Assembly (NCBI GenBank): GCA_020637595.1
Contig: JACKKE010000004.1
Coordinates: forward strand, 124,001 to 188,000
Length of the DNA stretch: 64,000 nt
DNA from: Rhodobacter sp.
Lineage (GTDB): Bacteria > Pseudomonadota > Alphaproteobacteria > Rhodobacterales > Rhodobacteraceae
Reading direction: 5' to 3'
The notes under the pieces are model-generated. The model was not told the DNA's origin. It ran no database searches and saw only the letters and a list, made by a program, of their open reading frames with translations. Of the stretch, positions 1 through 10,009 are shown piece by piece (within the stretch, counting starts at the first letter, position 1; each line of letters opens with the position of its first letter). The translations under genes were made by a program, and so were the position numbers.

Positions 1-353
1 TGCCCGAACGCCACCGGAAACGAGACGCGCAGCAATCCCTGCGGTTCCGAGTGATAGCTCTCGATCACGTCGTCGGCCTCCTTGAGCTGGCCCAGGATCT
101 CGCGGCAGTGGCGAAAATAGATCGCGCCAAGATCGGTGAAGACGACGCGGCGGGTCGTCCGCTCCAGCAGGCGGGTGCCCAGGATATCCTCGAGCTTCGA
201 GACCTTGCGGCTGAGCGTGGACGGCGAGACATTGGCGATCGACGCAGCCTTGGCAAAACTCATCTCCTCGGCAACGAGGACGAAGGCGACGATCAGGTGG
301 ATTCTTTCCAGGTCGGTGACGTCAAGCTGGTTGACGCGGATCTGCTGGTTCAT
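1..353 (-). CDS. LysR-family transcriptional regulator, 3' part cut by window edge
   Basis: Only the N-terminal ~117 residues are present; the reading frame is still open at base 1. It starts at an ATG at 353 and carries the LysR winged helix-turn-helix, seen in residues about 25-70 as 'EEMSFAKAASIANVSPSTLS' followed by RKVSKLEDILGTRLLERTTR. The linker helix and the first strand of the effector domain follow. It is divergent from the MFS transporter at 594, the classical arrangement in which a LysR protein controls its neighbour. The effector cannot be guessed because most of the sensing domain is missing. Confidence 0.9.
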   Translation of the reverse strand, partial: MNQQIRVNQLDVTDLERIHLIVAFVLVAEEMSFAKAASIANVSPSTLSRKVSKLEDILGTRLLERTTRRVVFTDLGAIYFRHCREILGQLKEADDVIESYHSEPQGLLRVSFPVAFG

Positions 354-484
354 GGCGGCGTGCCTCGGATGAAGCGGTGCTCTCCCTGACATCCAGACTG
401 CGCGCGTGTTCGCGCCTGCAGCAAGGAAACCGCGGCCCCGCCTGCCGCGACAAACGCAAGAAAGCGGAAATCCCGCCGAATTGT

Positions 485-496
485 TGCACCTGTGCA
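485..496. promoter_or_regulatory. Palindrome in LysR/MFS divergent region, candidate LysR operator
   Basis: TGCACCTGTGCA has perfect 5-bp arms around a 2-bp centre and lies in the 240-bp gap between the divergent LysR and MFS genes. A T-N11-A spacing, the generic LysR signature, is present at 484-496. That this regulator binds it is inference. Confidence 0.25.
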
Positions 497-593
497 CGAA
501 ATTCATGCAGTATTCGTTCTTCAGTGATGCCTCGGTTGCGACGATGATGGGACAGCCGGCGCCGAGGGCGCCCATGACCGAAAGGGCCCCTTG

Positions 594-1799
594 ATGGCTG
601 TTGTGGATACCGTCCCACCCCGTCTGCCGCTGAATGTCTACCTGCTGATGATCACGCAGGCCCTTGCCGGGGCGCTGCCGCCGATCATGGTGTCGCTGGG
701 CGGGATCATCGGTGCCACGCTGGCCCCCTCGCCCTATCTGGTCACGCTGCCGGTCTCGATGTTCATGGTCGGCACCTGCATCGCCACCCTGCCCGCCGCG
801 CTGCTCTTCCAGCGATTCGGACGTCAGCCGATCTATGTCGGCGGCGCGCTGGTCGCCGTCAGCGGTGCCCTCACCTGCGCGCTGGGCGTGCTCGTCGGGT
901 CGTTCCTGCTGTTCTGCGCCGGGGCGCTGCTGTTCGGCCTGAACATCGCCTGTGTCCAGAGCTATCGCTTTGCCGCGCAGCAGGGCGTGCCGTCCAGCTA
1001 TCGCGCCCGGGCGGTGTCGATCGTGCTCCTGGGCGGGATCGGCTCGGCGGTGATCGGGCCACAGATCGCCATCCATTCCAACGACATGATCATCGGCGCA
1101 CCCTATGTCGCGGCGTTCCTGGGGCAGGCGCTGCTGGCCACGGCCACGCTGCCCTTCCTGCTGAGCCTGCGTCTGCCCCGCGACCCGATCGCCAAGCCCC
1201 ACGCCGCGCCCCAGCACACCGGCCGCTTTGGCCTGCCGCCGCTGACCCGCGCCTATCTGATCGCGGTGGTCTGCGGGGCCTTCGCCTATGGTTCGATGAC
1301 CTTCACGATGACCGCCGCACCGCTGGCGATGATCGGCTGCGGATTTTCGGCCGGCGAGGCCGCGCTGGGGATCCAGTGGCATATCATCGGCATGTTCGCG
1401 CCCAGCTTCGTCACCGGGCGGCTGATCGACCGCTTCGGCTATCGCCCGATCATGGTGCTGGGTATCGTCTTTGTCGTCGCCGGTGCGATCCTGGCGCTGT
1501 CCGGCCAGGCGCTGGCCAATTTCTGGGGCACGCTGGTTCTGCTGGGGATCGGCTGGAACTTTGCCTATACCGGATCGACGGTGATGATCGCGCGGGCCTC
1601 GGCAGCGGCCGGGTCGGTGGCGCTGCAGGGTCTCGCCGACTTCCTGATCTTTGCCTTTGTGGCCGTGGCCTCGCTGTTTGCCGGCGTGCTGTTCCACTGG
1701 TCCGGCTGGGCGGTTCTGAACACCACGGTTCTGGTCGCCCTGGCGATTGTGCTGGGCCTCGTCACGCTGGATTCACGGCTGGCCAAGCGGATCGCCTGA
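594..1799 (+). CDS. MFS transporter (12-TM)
   Basis: This 401-residue inner-membrane protein is built of about twelve hydrophobic segments, with a major-facilitator loop after TM2 (FQRFGRQP, near residue 72) and a related one in the second half (GRLIDRFGYRP). The ATG at 594 is chosen over the in-frame TTG at 591 because AAAGGG at 581-586 sits at proper ribosome-binding distance. It probably exports or imports a small organic molecule by proton antiport or symport. It is divergent from a LysR regulator that may control it. The substrate cannot be read from the sequence. Confidence 0.85.
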   Translation: MAVVDTVPPRLPLNVYLLMITQALAGALPPIMVSLGGIIGATLAPSPYLVTLPVSMFMVGTCIATLPAALLFQRFGRQPIYVGGALVAVSGALTCALGVLVGSFLLFCAGALLFGLNIACVQSYRFAAQQGVPSSYRARAVSIVLLGGIGSAVIGPQIAIHSNDMIIGAPYVAAFLGQALLATATLPFLLSLRLPRDPIAKPHAAPQHTGRFGLPPLTRAYLIAVVCGAFAYGSMTFTMTAAPLAMIGCGFSAGEAALGIQWHIIGMFAPSFVTGRLIDRFGYRPIMVLGIVFVVAGAILALSGQALANFWGTLVLLGIGWNFAYTGSTVMIARASAAAGSVALQGLADFLIFAFVAVASLFAGVLFHWSGWAVLNTTVLVALAIVLGLVTLDSRLAKRIA

Positions 1800-1863
1800 T
1801 CCCGTTTGGCACGGGGCGCCGCGGGGGATTGACCCCGCGCGCCGCCCGTGGCCCCCTGCGCCG

Positions 1864-2529
1864 ATGTGCGGACGCTTTGCGATCACCCTGCCCGACGACG
1901 CGATGGTGCGGCTTTTCGATGCCGCGCCGGCCAACGACCTGCCGCCGGTGCCGCGCTATAACGTCTGCCCGACACAACCGGTCGCCGTGGTCATCAGCGC
2001 CGACGGCCACCGCCGCTATGGCCCGATGCGCTGGGGCTTCATCCCGCGCTGGTTCAAGACACCGACCGACGGCCCGCTGATGTTCAATGCCCGCAGCGAA
2101 TCCCTGGCCGAGAAACCCGCCTTTGCCGAAGCCGCGCGACGGCGGCGCTGCCTGATCCCCGCCACCGGGTTCTACGAATGGACCAAGCAGGGCGATACCC
2201 GCCTGCCCTGGTTCATCAGCCGCGCCGATCACCAACCGATGGTCTTTGCCGGCGTCTGGCAAAGCTGGCATGGGCCCGAAGGCGCACGCATCGCCACCTG
2301 CGCCATCGTCACCACCGAGGCCCAGGGCCGCATGGCCGAGCTGCACGAGCGCGTGCCGGTGATCCTGGAGCCCGCGGACTGGCCGCTGTGGCTGGGCGAG
2401 GCCGGCCACGGCGCGGCCAAGCTGATGCAGCCGCTGCCCGAGGGCGCGCTGGAATTTCACCGGGTCGGCACGGGGGTCAATTCGAACCGCGCCGAGGGGC
2501 CCGAGTTGATCGAGCCGCTCGACGATTGA
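1864..2529 (+). CDS. SRAP-domain protein (YedK/HMCES type, abasic-site crosslinking)
   Basis: This family forms a covalent thiazolidine link to abasic sites in single-stranded DNA, shielding them during replication. The start is ATG at 1864 because the mature protein must begin with the catalytic Cys2 after Met removal; the protein reads MCGRFAITLP. Other family signatures are visible: 'MRWGFIPRWFK', 'FNARSES', 'RRRCLIPATGFYEW' and the C-terminal 'GVNSNRAEGPELIEPL'. The length of 221 residues is normal. It ends 3 bases from the stop of the convergent ecm gene. Annotation as 'SOS response-associated peptidase' would be the older name for the same fold. Confidence 0.93.
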   Translation: MCGRFAITLPDDAMVRLFDAAPANDLPPVPRYNVCPTQPVAVVISADGHRRYGPMRWGFIPRWFKTPTDGPLMFNARSESLAEKPAFAEAARRRRCLIPATGFYEWTKQGDTRLPWFISRADHQPMVFAGVWQSWHGPEGARIATCAIVTTEAQGRMAELHERVPVILEPADWPLWLGEAGHGAAKLMQPLPEGALEFHRVGTGVNSNRAEGPELIEPLDD

Positions 2530-2532
2530 CGA

Positions 2533-4491
2533 TTACTCGGCCGCGACCGGCCGGTCCTGCACCAGCCCGACGATGTCCATCATAATGCGGTTCAACTCGA
2601 AATCCTTGGGGGTATAGACCGCAGCCACCCCCATCGCGCGCAGCTTGACCGCGTCGTCATCCGGGATGATCCCGCCCACCACCACCGGGGTATCGGTCAG
2701 GCCGGCGGCCTGCATCCGCTCCATCAGCTCGGCCACCAGCGGCACATGGCTGCCCGACAGGATCGACAGGCCGACGACATGGGCGTCCTGCTCCTGCGCG
2801 GCGGCGACGATCTCGGCGGGGGTCAGGCGGATACCCTCGTAATGAATATCCATGCCGCAGTCGCGGGCACGGGCGGCGATCTGCTCGGCGCCGTTGGAAT
2901 GCCCGTCCAGCCCCGGCTTGCCGACCACGAATTTCAGCCGACGGCCCAGCTGCGTGCTGACCGCATCAACGGCGGCGCGGATCTCTTCCAGCCCCTCGGT
3001 GCGGTTCGACGGGTTGCGGCTGACGCCGGTCGGCGCGCGGTATTCGCCAAAGGCCTTGCGCACAACCAGCCCCCATTCGCCGGTGGTCGCGCCGGCCTTG
3101 GCGGCCTTGATCGAGGCGGGCATAACGTTGACGCCCGACAGCGCCGCCTCGCGCAGCTCGGCCAGCGCGGCCTTGACCGCACCCTCGTCACGCGCGGCAC
3201 GCCAGGCGGTCAGACGGTCGATCTGGTCGCGCTCGGCGGCCTCGTCCACCACCATGATCGCACCGTCGCCGGTGGTCAGGGGGCTGGGCTCGGTGGTGGT
3301 GAAGCGGTTCACGCCCACCACGACGGTCTCACCACCCTCGATGCGGGCGATGCGCTCGGCGTTGGCCTCGACCAAGCGGCCCTTCATGTATTCGATCGCC
3401 TGAACCGCACCGCCCATATCGTCGATCAGCGCGAGTTCAGCGCGCGCGCCGTCCTTCAGCGCGTCGACTTTGGCGGTGACCACGGGGTTGCCATCGAACA
3501 GGTCGCCGTATTCCAGGAGGTCGGTTTCATAGGCCAGGATCTGCTGCATCCTGAGCGACCATTGCTGATCCCAGGGCCGCGGCAGGCCCAGCGCCTCGTT
3601 CCAGGCCGGCAGCTGCACGGCGCGGGCGCGGGCGTTTTTCGACAGCGTCACCGCCAGCGCCTCGATCAGGATGCGGTAGACGTTGTTTTCCGGCTGCTGT
3701 TCAGTCAGGCCCAGACTGTTGACCTGCACGCCATAGCGGAACCGGCGAAAGCGCGCGTCCTCGACCCCGTAGCGGTCACGGCACAGTTCATCCCAGAGTT
3801 CGACAAAGGCGCGCATCTTGCACATCTCGGTGACGAACCGGATGCCCGCGTTCACGAAGAAGCTGATCCGCCCCACCATCTCGCCGAAATGCTCGGCCGG
3901 GACCTTGCCCTTGAGGTCATCGAGCACCGCGCAGGCGGTGGCCAGGGCAAAGGCCAGCTCCTGCTCGGGCGTCGCGCCGGCTTCCTGCAGGTGATAGGAA
4001 CACACGTTCATCGGGTTCCATTTCGGCAGATGCTCGCGGGTATACGCCGCGACATCGGTGATCATCCGCAGGCTGGGTTTCGGCGGGCAGATATAGGTGC
4101 CGCGCGACAGGTATTCCTTGATGATGTCGTTCTGCACCGTGCCTTGCAGCTTGGACACATCCGCGCCCTGCTCCTCGGCCACCGCGATATAAAGCGCGAG
4201 CAGCCACGGCGCGGTGGCGTTGATCGTCATCGAGGTGTTCATCTGTTCCAGCGGGATCTGGTCGAACAGCGCCCGCATGTCGCCCAGATGGCTGACCGGC
4301 ACGCCGACCTTGCCCACCTCGCCCGCGGCGCGGGGATCGTCACTGTCATAGCCGGTCTGTGTCGGCAGGTCGAAAGCGACGGAAAGACCCGTCTGCCCCT
4401 TGGACAGGTTGGTGCGATACAGCTCGTTCGAGGCCTGGGCCGTGGAATGGCCGGCATAGGTGCGGAACAGCCAGGGCTTGTCTTTGGTCAT
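2533..4491 (-). CDS. ecm: Ethylmalonyl-CoA mutase
   Basis: This adenosylcobalamin-dependent mutase converts (2R)-ethylmalonyl-CoA to (2S)-methylsuccinyl-CoA in the ethylmalonyl-CoA pathway for acetyl-CoA assimilation. The N-terminal catalytic barrel begins MTKDKPWLFRTYAGHSTA and includes 'LSVAFDLPTQTGYDSD', which distinguishes Ecm from methylmalonyl-CoA mutase. The C-terminal B12 domain carries the base-off motif D-x-H-x-x-G (GLDGHSNG, about residues 529-534). The ATG at 4491 is preceded by GGAGG at 4500-4504 and gives 652 residues. The pathway's other hallmark gene, ccr, lies 3.2 kb away on the opposite strand, which supports this assignment over generic mutase. Confidence 0.93.
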   Translation of the reverse strand: MTKDKPWLFRTYAGHSTAQASNELYRTNLSKGQTGLSVAFDLPTQTGYDSDDPRAAGEVGKVGVPVSHLGDMRALFDQIPLEQMNTSMTINATAPWLLALYIAVAEEQGADVSKLQGTVQNDIIKEYLSRGTYICPPKPSLRMITDVAAYTREHLPKWNPMNVCSYHLQEAGATPEQELAFALATACAVLDDLKGKVPAEHFGEMVGRISFFVNAGIRFVTEMCKMRAFVELWDELCRDRYGVEDARFRRFRYGVQVNSLGLTEQQPENNVYRILIEALAVTLSKNARARAVQLPAWNEALGLPRPWDQQWSLRMQQILAYETDLLEYGDLFDGNPVVTAKVDALKDGARAELALIDDMGGAVQAIEYMKGRLVEANAERIARIEGGETVVVGVNRFTTTEPSPLTTGDGAIMVVDEAAERDQIDRLTAWRAARDEGAVKAALAELREAALSGVNVMPASIKAAKAGATTGEWGLVVRKAFGEYRAPTGVSRNPSNRTEGLEEIRAAVDAVSTQLGRRLKFVVGKPGLDGHSNGAEQIAARARDCGMDIHYEGIRLTPAEIVAAAQEQDAHVVGLSILSGSHVPLVAELMERMQAAGLTDTPVVVGGIIPDDDAVKLRAMGVAAVYTPKDFELNRIMMDIVGLVQDRPVAAE

Positions 4492-4629
4492 GGGCAGAGC
4501 CTCCAGGTCATGCGGGCCGCAATGCAGGTGCAGCGCAACTTTCTTACCCGAAGGGAATATTCGGGCGAAAGATAATGTCAAGCGCGGAATCGCTGCGTTG
4601 CGGCGCAGGGGCCGTTCGGCCGGCCCGGA

Positions 4630-4971
4630 TCACAGACCAGCCCGCACCCGCACCACCGCCTTCAGAACCTCGACCGGCAGCGGCGCCTTCAGCGGAAACC
4701 GCAGCCCGGCCTTGCCCTGCCGCCAGGGGCCGACCAGCGCCTCGAACGCGGTATCGCCCTGCGCCACGGGATAGACACCGACATGATGCGTCCAGGCGCC
4801 GTAATAGAGGAGGTTGCGCCCGTTCCGGCGCAGGCAGGGGATGGCATAGGAAATCCGCTCCTCGCCATCGGGCACCCATTCGGCCAGCAAGCCGCGGATC
4901 ATCGCAATCCGCGCGCGCGCCGGCTCTGGCAAAGCCGCGAGATACCCATCGACCGTGGCGGCGGCGCTCAT
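4630..4971 (-). CDS. DUF1801 (frataxin-fold, YdhG-like) protein
   Basis: This 113-residue cytosolic protein belongs to the DUF1801 family, shown by 'ISYAIPCLRRNGRNLLYYGA' and a C-terminal 'GKAGLRFPLKAPLP'. The family has a YdhG/iron-chaperone-like fold, but no firm enzymatic role is established. The start is placed at the ATG at 4971, which overlaps the stop of the upstream zinc-finger gene by 4 bases (ATGA), so the two genes are translationally coupled. No special residues indicate a more specific function. Confidence 0.8.
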   Translation of the reverse strand: MSAAATVDGYLAALPEPARARIAMIRGLLAEWVPDGEERISYAIPCLRRNGRNLLYYGAWTHHVGVYPVAQGDTAFEALVGPWRQGKAGLRFPLKAPLPVEVLKAVVRVRAGL

Positions 4972-5240
4972 TTCAGCTGGCTGTCCTTCGATCCGCGCCG
5001 GTTGATCCCCGGGCGGGCCTTGAACGCCCCGTCGCGCTCTTGCTGGCAATCGAGGCACAGCTTGACCCCCGGCAGCGCCTGGCGGCGCGCCTCAGGGATC
5101 GGTTCGTCGCAATCCGCGCAATGGGTCAGGCTCTCGCCGACCGGGGCCTTGCGCTGTGCCCGCATCCGCGCCAGTTCGTCGTTGATCGAGGCCTCGATCT
5201 GCTCGTTCACCGCGCCGTCCTGCGCCCAACCGCCCGCCAT
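4968..5240 (-). CDS. DksA/TraR-family C4 zinc-finger protein
   Basis: This 90-residue protein has a C-terminal four-cysteine zinc finger (CADC ... CLDC, spacing C-x2-C-x17-C-x2-C) preceded by an acidic/helical N-terminus. That matches short DksA/TraR-like proteins, which may bind the RNA polymerase secondary channel. It lacks most of the long coiled-coil of true DksA, so it resembles the YbiI type. The start at 5240 is chosen because it gives the family's normal N-terminus. It forms a two-gene unit with the DUF1801 gene. A role in transcription is family-based inference. Confidence 0.8.
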   Translation of the reverse strand: MAGGWAQDGAVNEQIEASINDELARMRAQRKAPVGESLTHCADCDEPIPEARRQALPGVKLCLDCQQERDGAFKARPGINRRGSKDSQLK

Positions 5241-5309
5241 GATCCGCTCCGTTCTTGCCTTGCACCGCCACACGGGCCTAGCCTGCCGATCAGCCTAGGG
5301 GGAACGGGT

Positions 5310-6005
5310 ATGGTGTTGCAAGCGTTCGGGCCCGGGGTTTGGCTGGCCGAGGGGGCGCCGGTGGTCGCGGCGCTGGGGTTTCGCTATCCGCTGCGGATGA
5401 CGGTGCTGCGGCTGGGCGATGGCGGGCTGGTGCTGTGGTCGCCGGTGCAGCCGACCCGGGCGCTGCGCGACGCCGTGGCGGATCTGGGTCCGGTGCGGGC
5501 GCTGGTCGCTCCGAACCGGCTGCACCATCTCTTCCTGGGCGACTGGGCGCAGGCCTTCCCGCAGGCGCGCCTCTTGGCCGCACCCGGGGTCGCGCAGAAA
5601 CGCCCGGACCTGACGATTGCCGGGGAACTGGGCGACACCCCGCCCGACGACTGGGCCGACGCGATCGACACCCGGCTGATCCCCAACACCATCGCCCCCG
5701 AAGTGCTGCTGTTTCACCGCGAAAGCGGCACGGCGCTGGTCTGCGATCTGCTGCAGAACATGGCCGCCGACTGGTATCACGGTTGGCGCGCGGTGGTGGC
5801 GCGGCTTGACCGAATGACCGAACCCACGCCGACGATGCCGCGCAAGTTCCGCCTGGCCGCGCGCGGCGTTGCGGCGCGCGCGGCGCTCAGGGCGGTGATG
5901 GATTGGCCGGCGGAACGGGTCGTCGTTGCCCACGGAACGCCGGTCGCGCAGGGTGGTCGGGCGTTCCTCAGGCAGGCGTTCGGGGCAATGGCCAGCCTCG
6001 ACTGA
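5310..6005 (+). CDS. DUF4336 protein (metallo-beta-lactamase-like fold)
   Basis: This 231-residue protein matches DUF4336: an N-terminal beta-rich segment (GVWLAEG, RMTVLRLGDGGLVLWSP), then 'VAPNRLHHLFLGDWAQAFP' and late 'VVVAHGTPV'. The family resembles metallo-beta-lactamase folds, but a complete HxHxDH zinc motif is not visible, so hydrolase activity is doubtful. The ATG at 5310 follows a GGGGAACGG stretch. It is divergent from the zinc-finger gene and lies 72 bases before the acyltransferase gene, possibly in the same unit. Function unknown. Confidence 0.75.
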   Translation: MVLQAFGPGVWLAEGAPVVAALGFRYPLRMTVLRLGDGGLVLWSPVQPTRALRDAVADLGPVRALVAPNRLHHLFLGDWAQAFPQARLLAAPGVAQKRPDLTIAGELGDTPPDDWADAIDTRLIPNTIAPEVLLFHRESGTALVCDLLQNMAADWYHGWRAVVARLDRMTEPTPTMPRKFRLAARGVAARAALRAVMDWPAERVVVAHGTPVAQGGRAFLRQAFGAMASLD

Positions 6006-6077
6006 ACGCAACCGCCAGCCCCCTGCCGCGCCGCCATTTCGATTGCCCAAAGCCAGGGCAAATGCCACATTGCGCCC

Positions 6078-7544
6078 ATGTTTGCACCTGTTTCCGTGCC
6101 TCTTTGGTTGTTGATCCTGATCCTGCTGTTCGCCGGGGCTTCGTTCCTGTCGCACTTCCTGTTCCCGTCGGTGCGCTGGTTCTTTCGCCGCCGGATGGAA
6201 CGCGCCGTGGACGAGTTGAACAAGCGCCTCGAACGCCCGATCCAGCCGTTCAAGCTGATGCGCCGGCAGGACCACATCATCCGCCTGGTCTATGACCCGC
6301 AGGTGATGGAAGCCGTCGCCACCTATGCCCGCGAGGAAGGCGTGCCGCGCTCGGTCGCTTTTGCCAAGGCCAAATCCTATGCCCGCGAGATCGTGCCCGG
6401 GTTCTCGACCGCGACCTATTTCGGCTTTGCGATCCGCGTCGCCCGCAAGCTGAGCCGGCTGTTCTATTCGGTCCACCTGGGCCGGGGCGACGCGCAGACG
6501 TTGCGCGATATCGACCCGAAATCGGCGGTGGTCTTTGTGATGAACCACCGCTCGAACATGGATTACGTTCTGGTCACCTGGCTGGCCGCCGACCGCTCGG
6601 CGCTGAGCTATGCGGTCGGGGAATGGGCGCGGGTCTGGCCGCTCAAGGCGCTGATCCGGGCGATGGGCGCCTATTTCATCCGCCGGCGCTATTCCAGCAC
6701 GCTCTATCGGGCGGTGCTGGCACGCTATGTGCAGATGTCGATTCAGGAAGGCGTCACCCAGGCGATCTTTCCCGAAGGCGGGCTCAGCCTGAATGGCGCG
6801 GTGGGCAAGGCCAAGAAGGGTCTGCTGCACTATATCGTGCGCGATTTCGATCCGGCGGGCGAGCGCGACGTGGTCTTTGTCCCGGTTGCACTGAACTATG
6901 ACCGGGTTCTGGAAGACCGAATGCTGATCAAGGCCGGCGAAACCGGCGAGCGGCGGTTTCGCGTGCGGCTGAGCGAGGCGGCGGGCTGGGCCTGGCGGTT
7001 GATGTGGCAAAAGATGCGCGGCCGGTTCCGCACCTTTGGCCATGCCGCCGTCTGCTATGGCGCGCCGGTCTCGTTGCGCGGCTTTGTGACCGGGCAGGCC
7101 GACGCCAGCACCGAGGCCCTGGCCGAGACGCTGATGGTGCGCATTCGCGCCGCGGTGCCGCTGCTGCCGGTGCCGCTGGCAGCCGCTGCGGTGGTGCGCA
7201 CCGGCGGGACGGCCTCGATCCGCGAACTGGAACACGCAGCGGGGGCGATGGTCGAAACTGCACAGGACCGCGGCGCCAACCTGCACCTGCCTGGCGGCAG
7301 CGTGGCCGCCGCGCTGGGCTCGGGCGTCGAGGCCCTGACGCTGCGCGGGATCCTGCAGCGCGATGGCGACGCCCTGCGGATCACCCCGGGGCAGGAGAAC
7401 ACACTGGGCTACTACGCCGCCTCGGTCCTGCAGCGCCTGTCGGAACCCGACGCCCCCGGGCGCAGCCGCATCCCCGACCTGACCCTGCCCGAACCCGGGG
7501 CAGACCCCGCGGGAATGCCCGAATTTGAATCCGATGGGACATAA
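6078..7544 (+). CDS. PlsB/PlsC-type glycerolipid acyltransferase
   Basis: An inner-membrane acyltransferase that should transfer an acyl group to glycerol-3-phosphate or 1-acylglycerol-3-phosphate in phospholipid synthesis. One N-terminal membrane segment (about residues 8-30) is followed by the acyltransferase domain. Motif I is NHRSNMD (His157, Asp162, the HX4D catalytic pair) and motif III is FPEGGLS (Glu233-Gly234). At 488 residues it is far longer than PlsC (~240) and shorter than E. coli PlsB (~800), with an extra C-terminal domain. Which acyl step it performs is not decided by the sequence. Confidence 0.85.
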   Translation: MFAPVSVPLWLLILILLFAGASFLSHFLFPSVRWFFRRRMERAVDELNKRLERPIQPFKLMRRQDHIIRLVYDPQVMEAVATYAREEGVPRSVAFAKAKSYAREIVPGFSTATYFGFAIRVARKLSRLFYSVHLGRGDAQTLRDIDPKSAVVFVMNHRSNMDYVLVTWLAADRSALSYAVGEWARVWPLKALIRAMGAYFIRRRYSSTLYRAVLARYVQMSIQEGVTQAIFPEGGLSLNGAVGKAKKGLLHYIVRDFDPAGERDVVFVPVALNYDRVLEDRMLIKAGETGERRFRVRLSEAAGWAWRLMWQKMRGRFRTFGHAAVCYGAPVSLRGFVTGQADASTEALAETLMVRIRAAVPLLPVPLAAAAVVRTGGTASIRELEHAAGAMVETAQDRGANLHLPGGSVAAALGSGVEALTLRGILQRDGDALRITPGQENTLGYYAASVLQRLSEPDAPGRSRIPDLTLPEPGADPAGMPEFESDGT

Positions 7545-7656
7545 AATTACAAATTCACCGCTTTGAAGGGTTGCAATGTTGCGCGGCCGATTTTATTGAT
7601 GCTGCAGGTGCCGCATTGATTCTGCGATGCGGCGGATACGAGCAGGAGTGGAACAC

Positions 7657-8946
<1,290 letters not shown>

Positions 8947-8957
8947 GCGCCAACAGA

Positions 8958-8993
8958 AAAGGCTGCGCGACAATCATCCGTCGCGCAGCCTTT
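8958..8993 (+). terminator. Terminator between ccr and a convergent secreted-protein gene
   Basis: A perfect 14-bp stem (AAAGGCTGCGCGAC at 8958-8971 with its complement at 8980-8993) closes an 8-base loop. It lies between the convergent stops of ccr and the gene at 8997. The A- and T-ends of the stem allow it to act on both strands. Confidence 0.85.
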
Positions 8994-8996
8994 CGT

Positions 8997-9494
8997 TCAG
9001 TTCCCGATGCTTTCGATCATGCCGACATATTCTTCGCGGGTGGGATTGGCGTTCAAAGAGCCGATCCAGACCAGATATCGCCCTTCGGCAGCGGGGTTGA
9101 TCTCGATCCGCGACCCCAGGCCACCATTGACCGGGTCGTCATCGTTGAAGAGGAAGGTTCCGTCAGGACGGCGGATCATCAAGACGGTGTCCGTGCCCTG
9201 CGTGCGCGGAAACGTCGTGACGCTGAAGCCCGCGCCATTGCTGCGGTGCCAGACGATCGCTCCCCCGGGACCATCGCCGGCGAAACCCTGAAAACCTGGG
9301 CCACACCCCGAAATATCGTATCCGCTTCGAAGTTCGGTCTGCGGAATTCTCTGGCCGCCCAACGGGCTTCTGGCCGGCGCGTCCAAGGTCCAGTAGGGTC
9401 CGCGATGCGTGGTTGCCTGCGGGCAGGCGTGGGCGAAGGTCGCCACGGCGGATGCGGCAACCAGGGCGAAAGCGCCAAGAGCGTTGCGATTCAT
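8997..9494 (-). CDS. Secreted protein of unknown function
   Basis: This 165-residue protein begins with a Sec signal peptide (MNRNALGAFALVAASAVATF, cleavage after AHA near residue 23) and is therefore periplasmic or secreted. The mature part is beta-rich, with 'GPGGAIVWHRSNGAGFSVTT', 'DTVLMIRRPDGTFLFNDDD' and 'GRYLVWIGSL', a pattern resembling pre-peptidase or beta-sandwich domains that follow a D/N-rich loop. Two mature cysteines are visible. The ATG at 9494 is chosen for its GGAG at 9503-9506 and because it begins the signal peptide. No catalytic motif is seen. Confidence 0.75.
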   Translation of the reverse strand: MNRNALGAFALVAASAVATFAHACPQATTHRGPYWTLDAPARSPLGGQRIPQTELRSGYDISGCGPGFQGFAGDGPGGAIVWHRSNGAGFSVTTFPRTQGTDTVLMIRRPDGTFLFNDDDPVNGGLGSRIEINPAAEGRYLVWIGSLNANPTREEYVGMIESIGN

Positions 9495-9743
9495 GGTCAG
9501 AAACTCCATAAAAACCAATTGATGGCCCCCTCGGATCGCCGATATTACGACCACAGGGTTGAACAGCAAGGAAAAATCGGCGGATCCGTTGCCAACGGTC
9601 GCTGCTGACGGCCCGGGCGGCAGCGCATGATTTGCCGGACGGCTCCCTCGTTTCCCGACCGTTTGCGGTGGCTTTCGGATGGGTCAACGTTTCTTCAACT
9701 TCCCTCCGCTTAGGTTTGCTCGGCAGACGGCAGAGGGAACAGC

Positions 9744-9914
9744 GTGCAACACGAATGGATGATTCGGGTTCTTGAGGACCTGCAGACCTACGCCCGCATG
9801 CACGGTCTGGCGTCGCTGGCCGAGCATCTCGATCAGGCCCGCTTGCTGGCACTGACCGAAATTGCCTCGCTGGCCGTTCAGGCAACAGGCCAGCCCGACG
9901 AAGGCGAACCGTAA
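9744..9914 (+). CDS. Small conserved-looking protein, 56 aa
   Basis: A GTG-initiated frame encodes 56 residues: start VQHEWMIRVLEDLQTYARM, then GLASLAEHLDQARLLALTEI and a short acidic tail ending at TAA. GAGGG at 9733-9737 is a good ribosome-binding site. It reads as two amphipathic helices. Similar short proteins starting with (M/V)QHEW occur in Rhodobacterales (from memory, not checked), which supports it being a real gene. No function is known. It precedes a small secreted-protein gene on the same strand. Confidence 0.6.
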   Translation: MQHEWMIRVLEDLQTYARMHGLASLAEHLDQARLLALTEIASLAVQATGQPDEGEP

Positions 9915-10009
9915 AAAGGTATCGCCCCTTTGAACCTTTTCCCCCGCCCCGCCGACTGACCGCTGTCTGCACCGAAGGCAGGCAATTTTTCAGAACCAAG
10001 GATACTTTT

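Noticed and set aside
5295..7286. 663-codon minus-strand frame opposite DUF4336 and the acyltransferase gene
   Set aside because: No recognisable motif, crosses two real genes; a codon-bias shadow.
9912..9950. AAAAGG...CCTTTT pairing after the 56-residue gene as a terminator
   Set aside because: The stem is short and A/T-only at its ends with a long loop; too weak to call.
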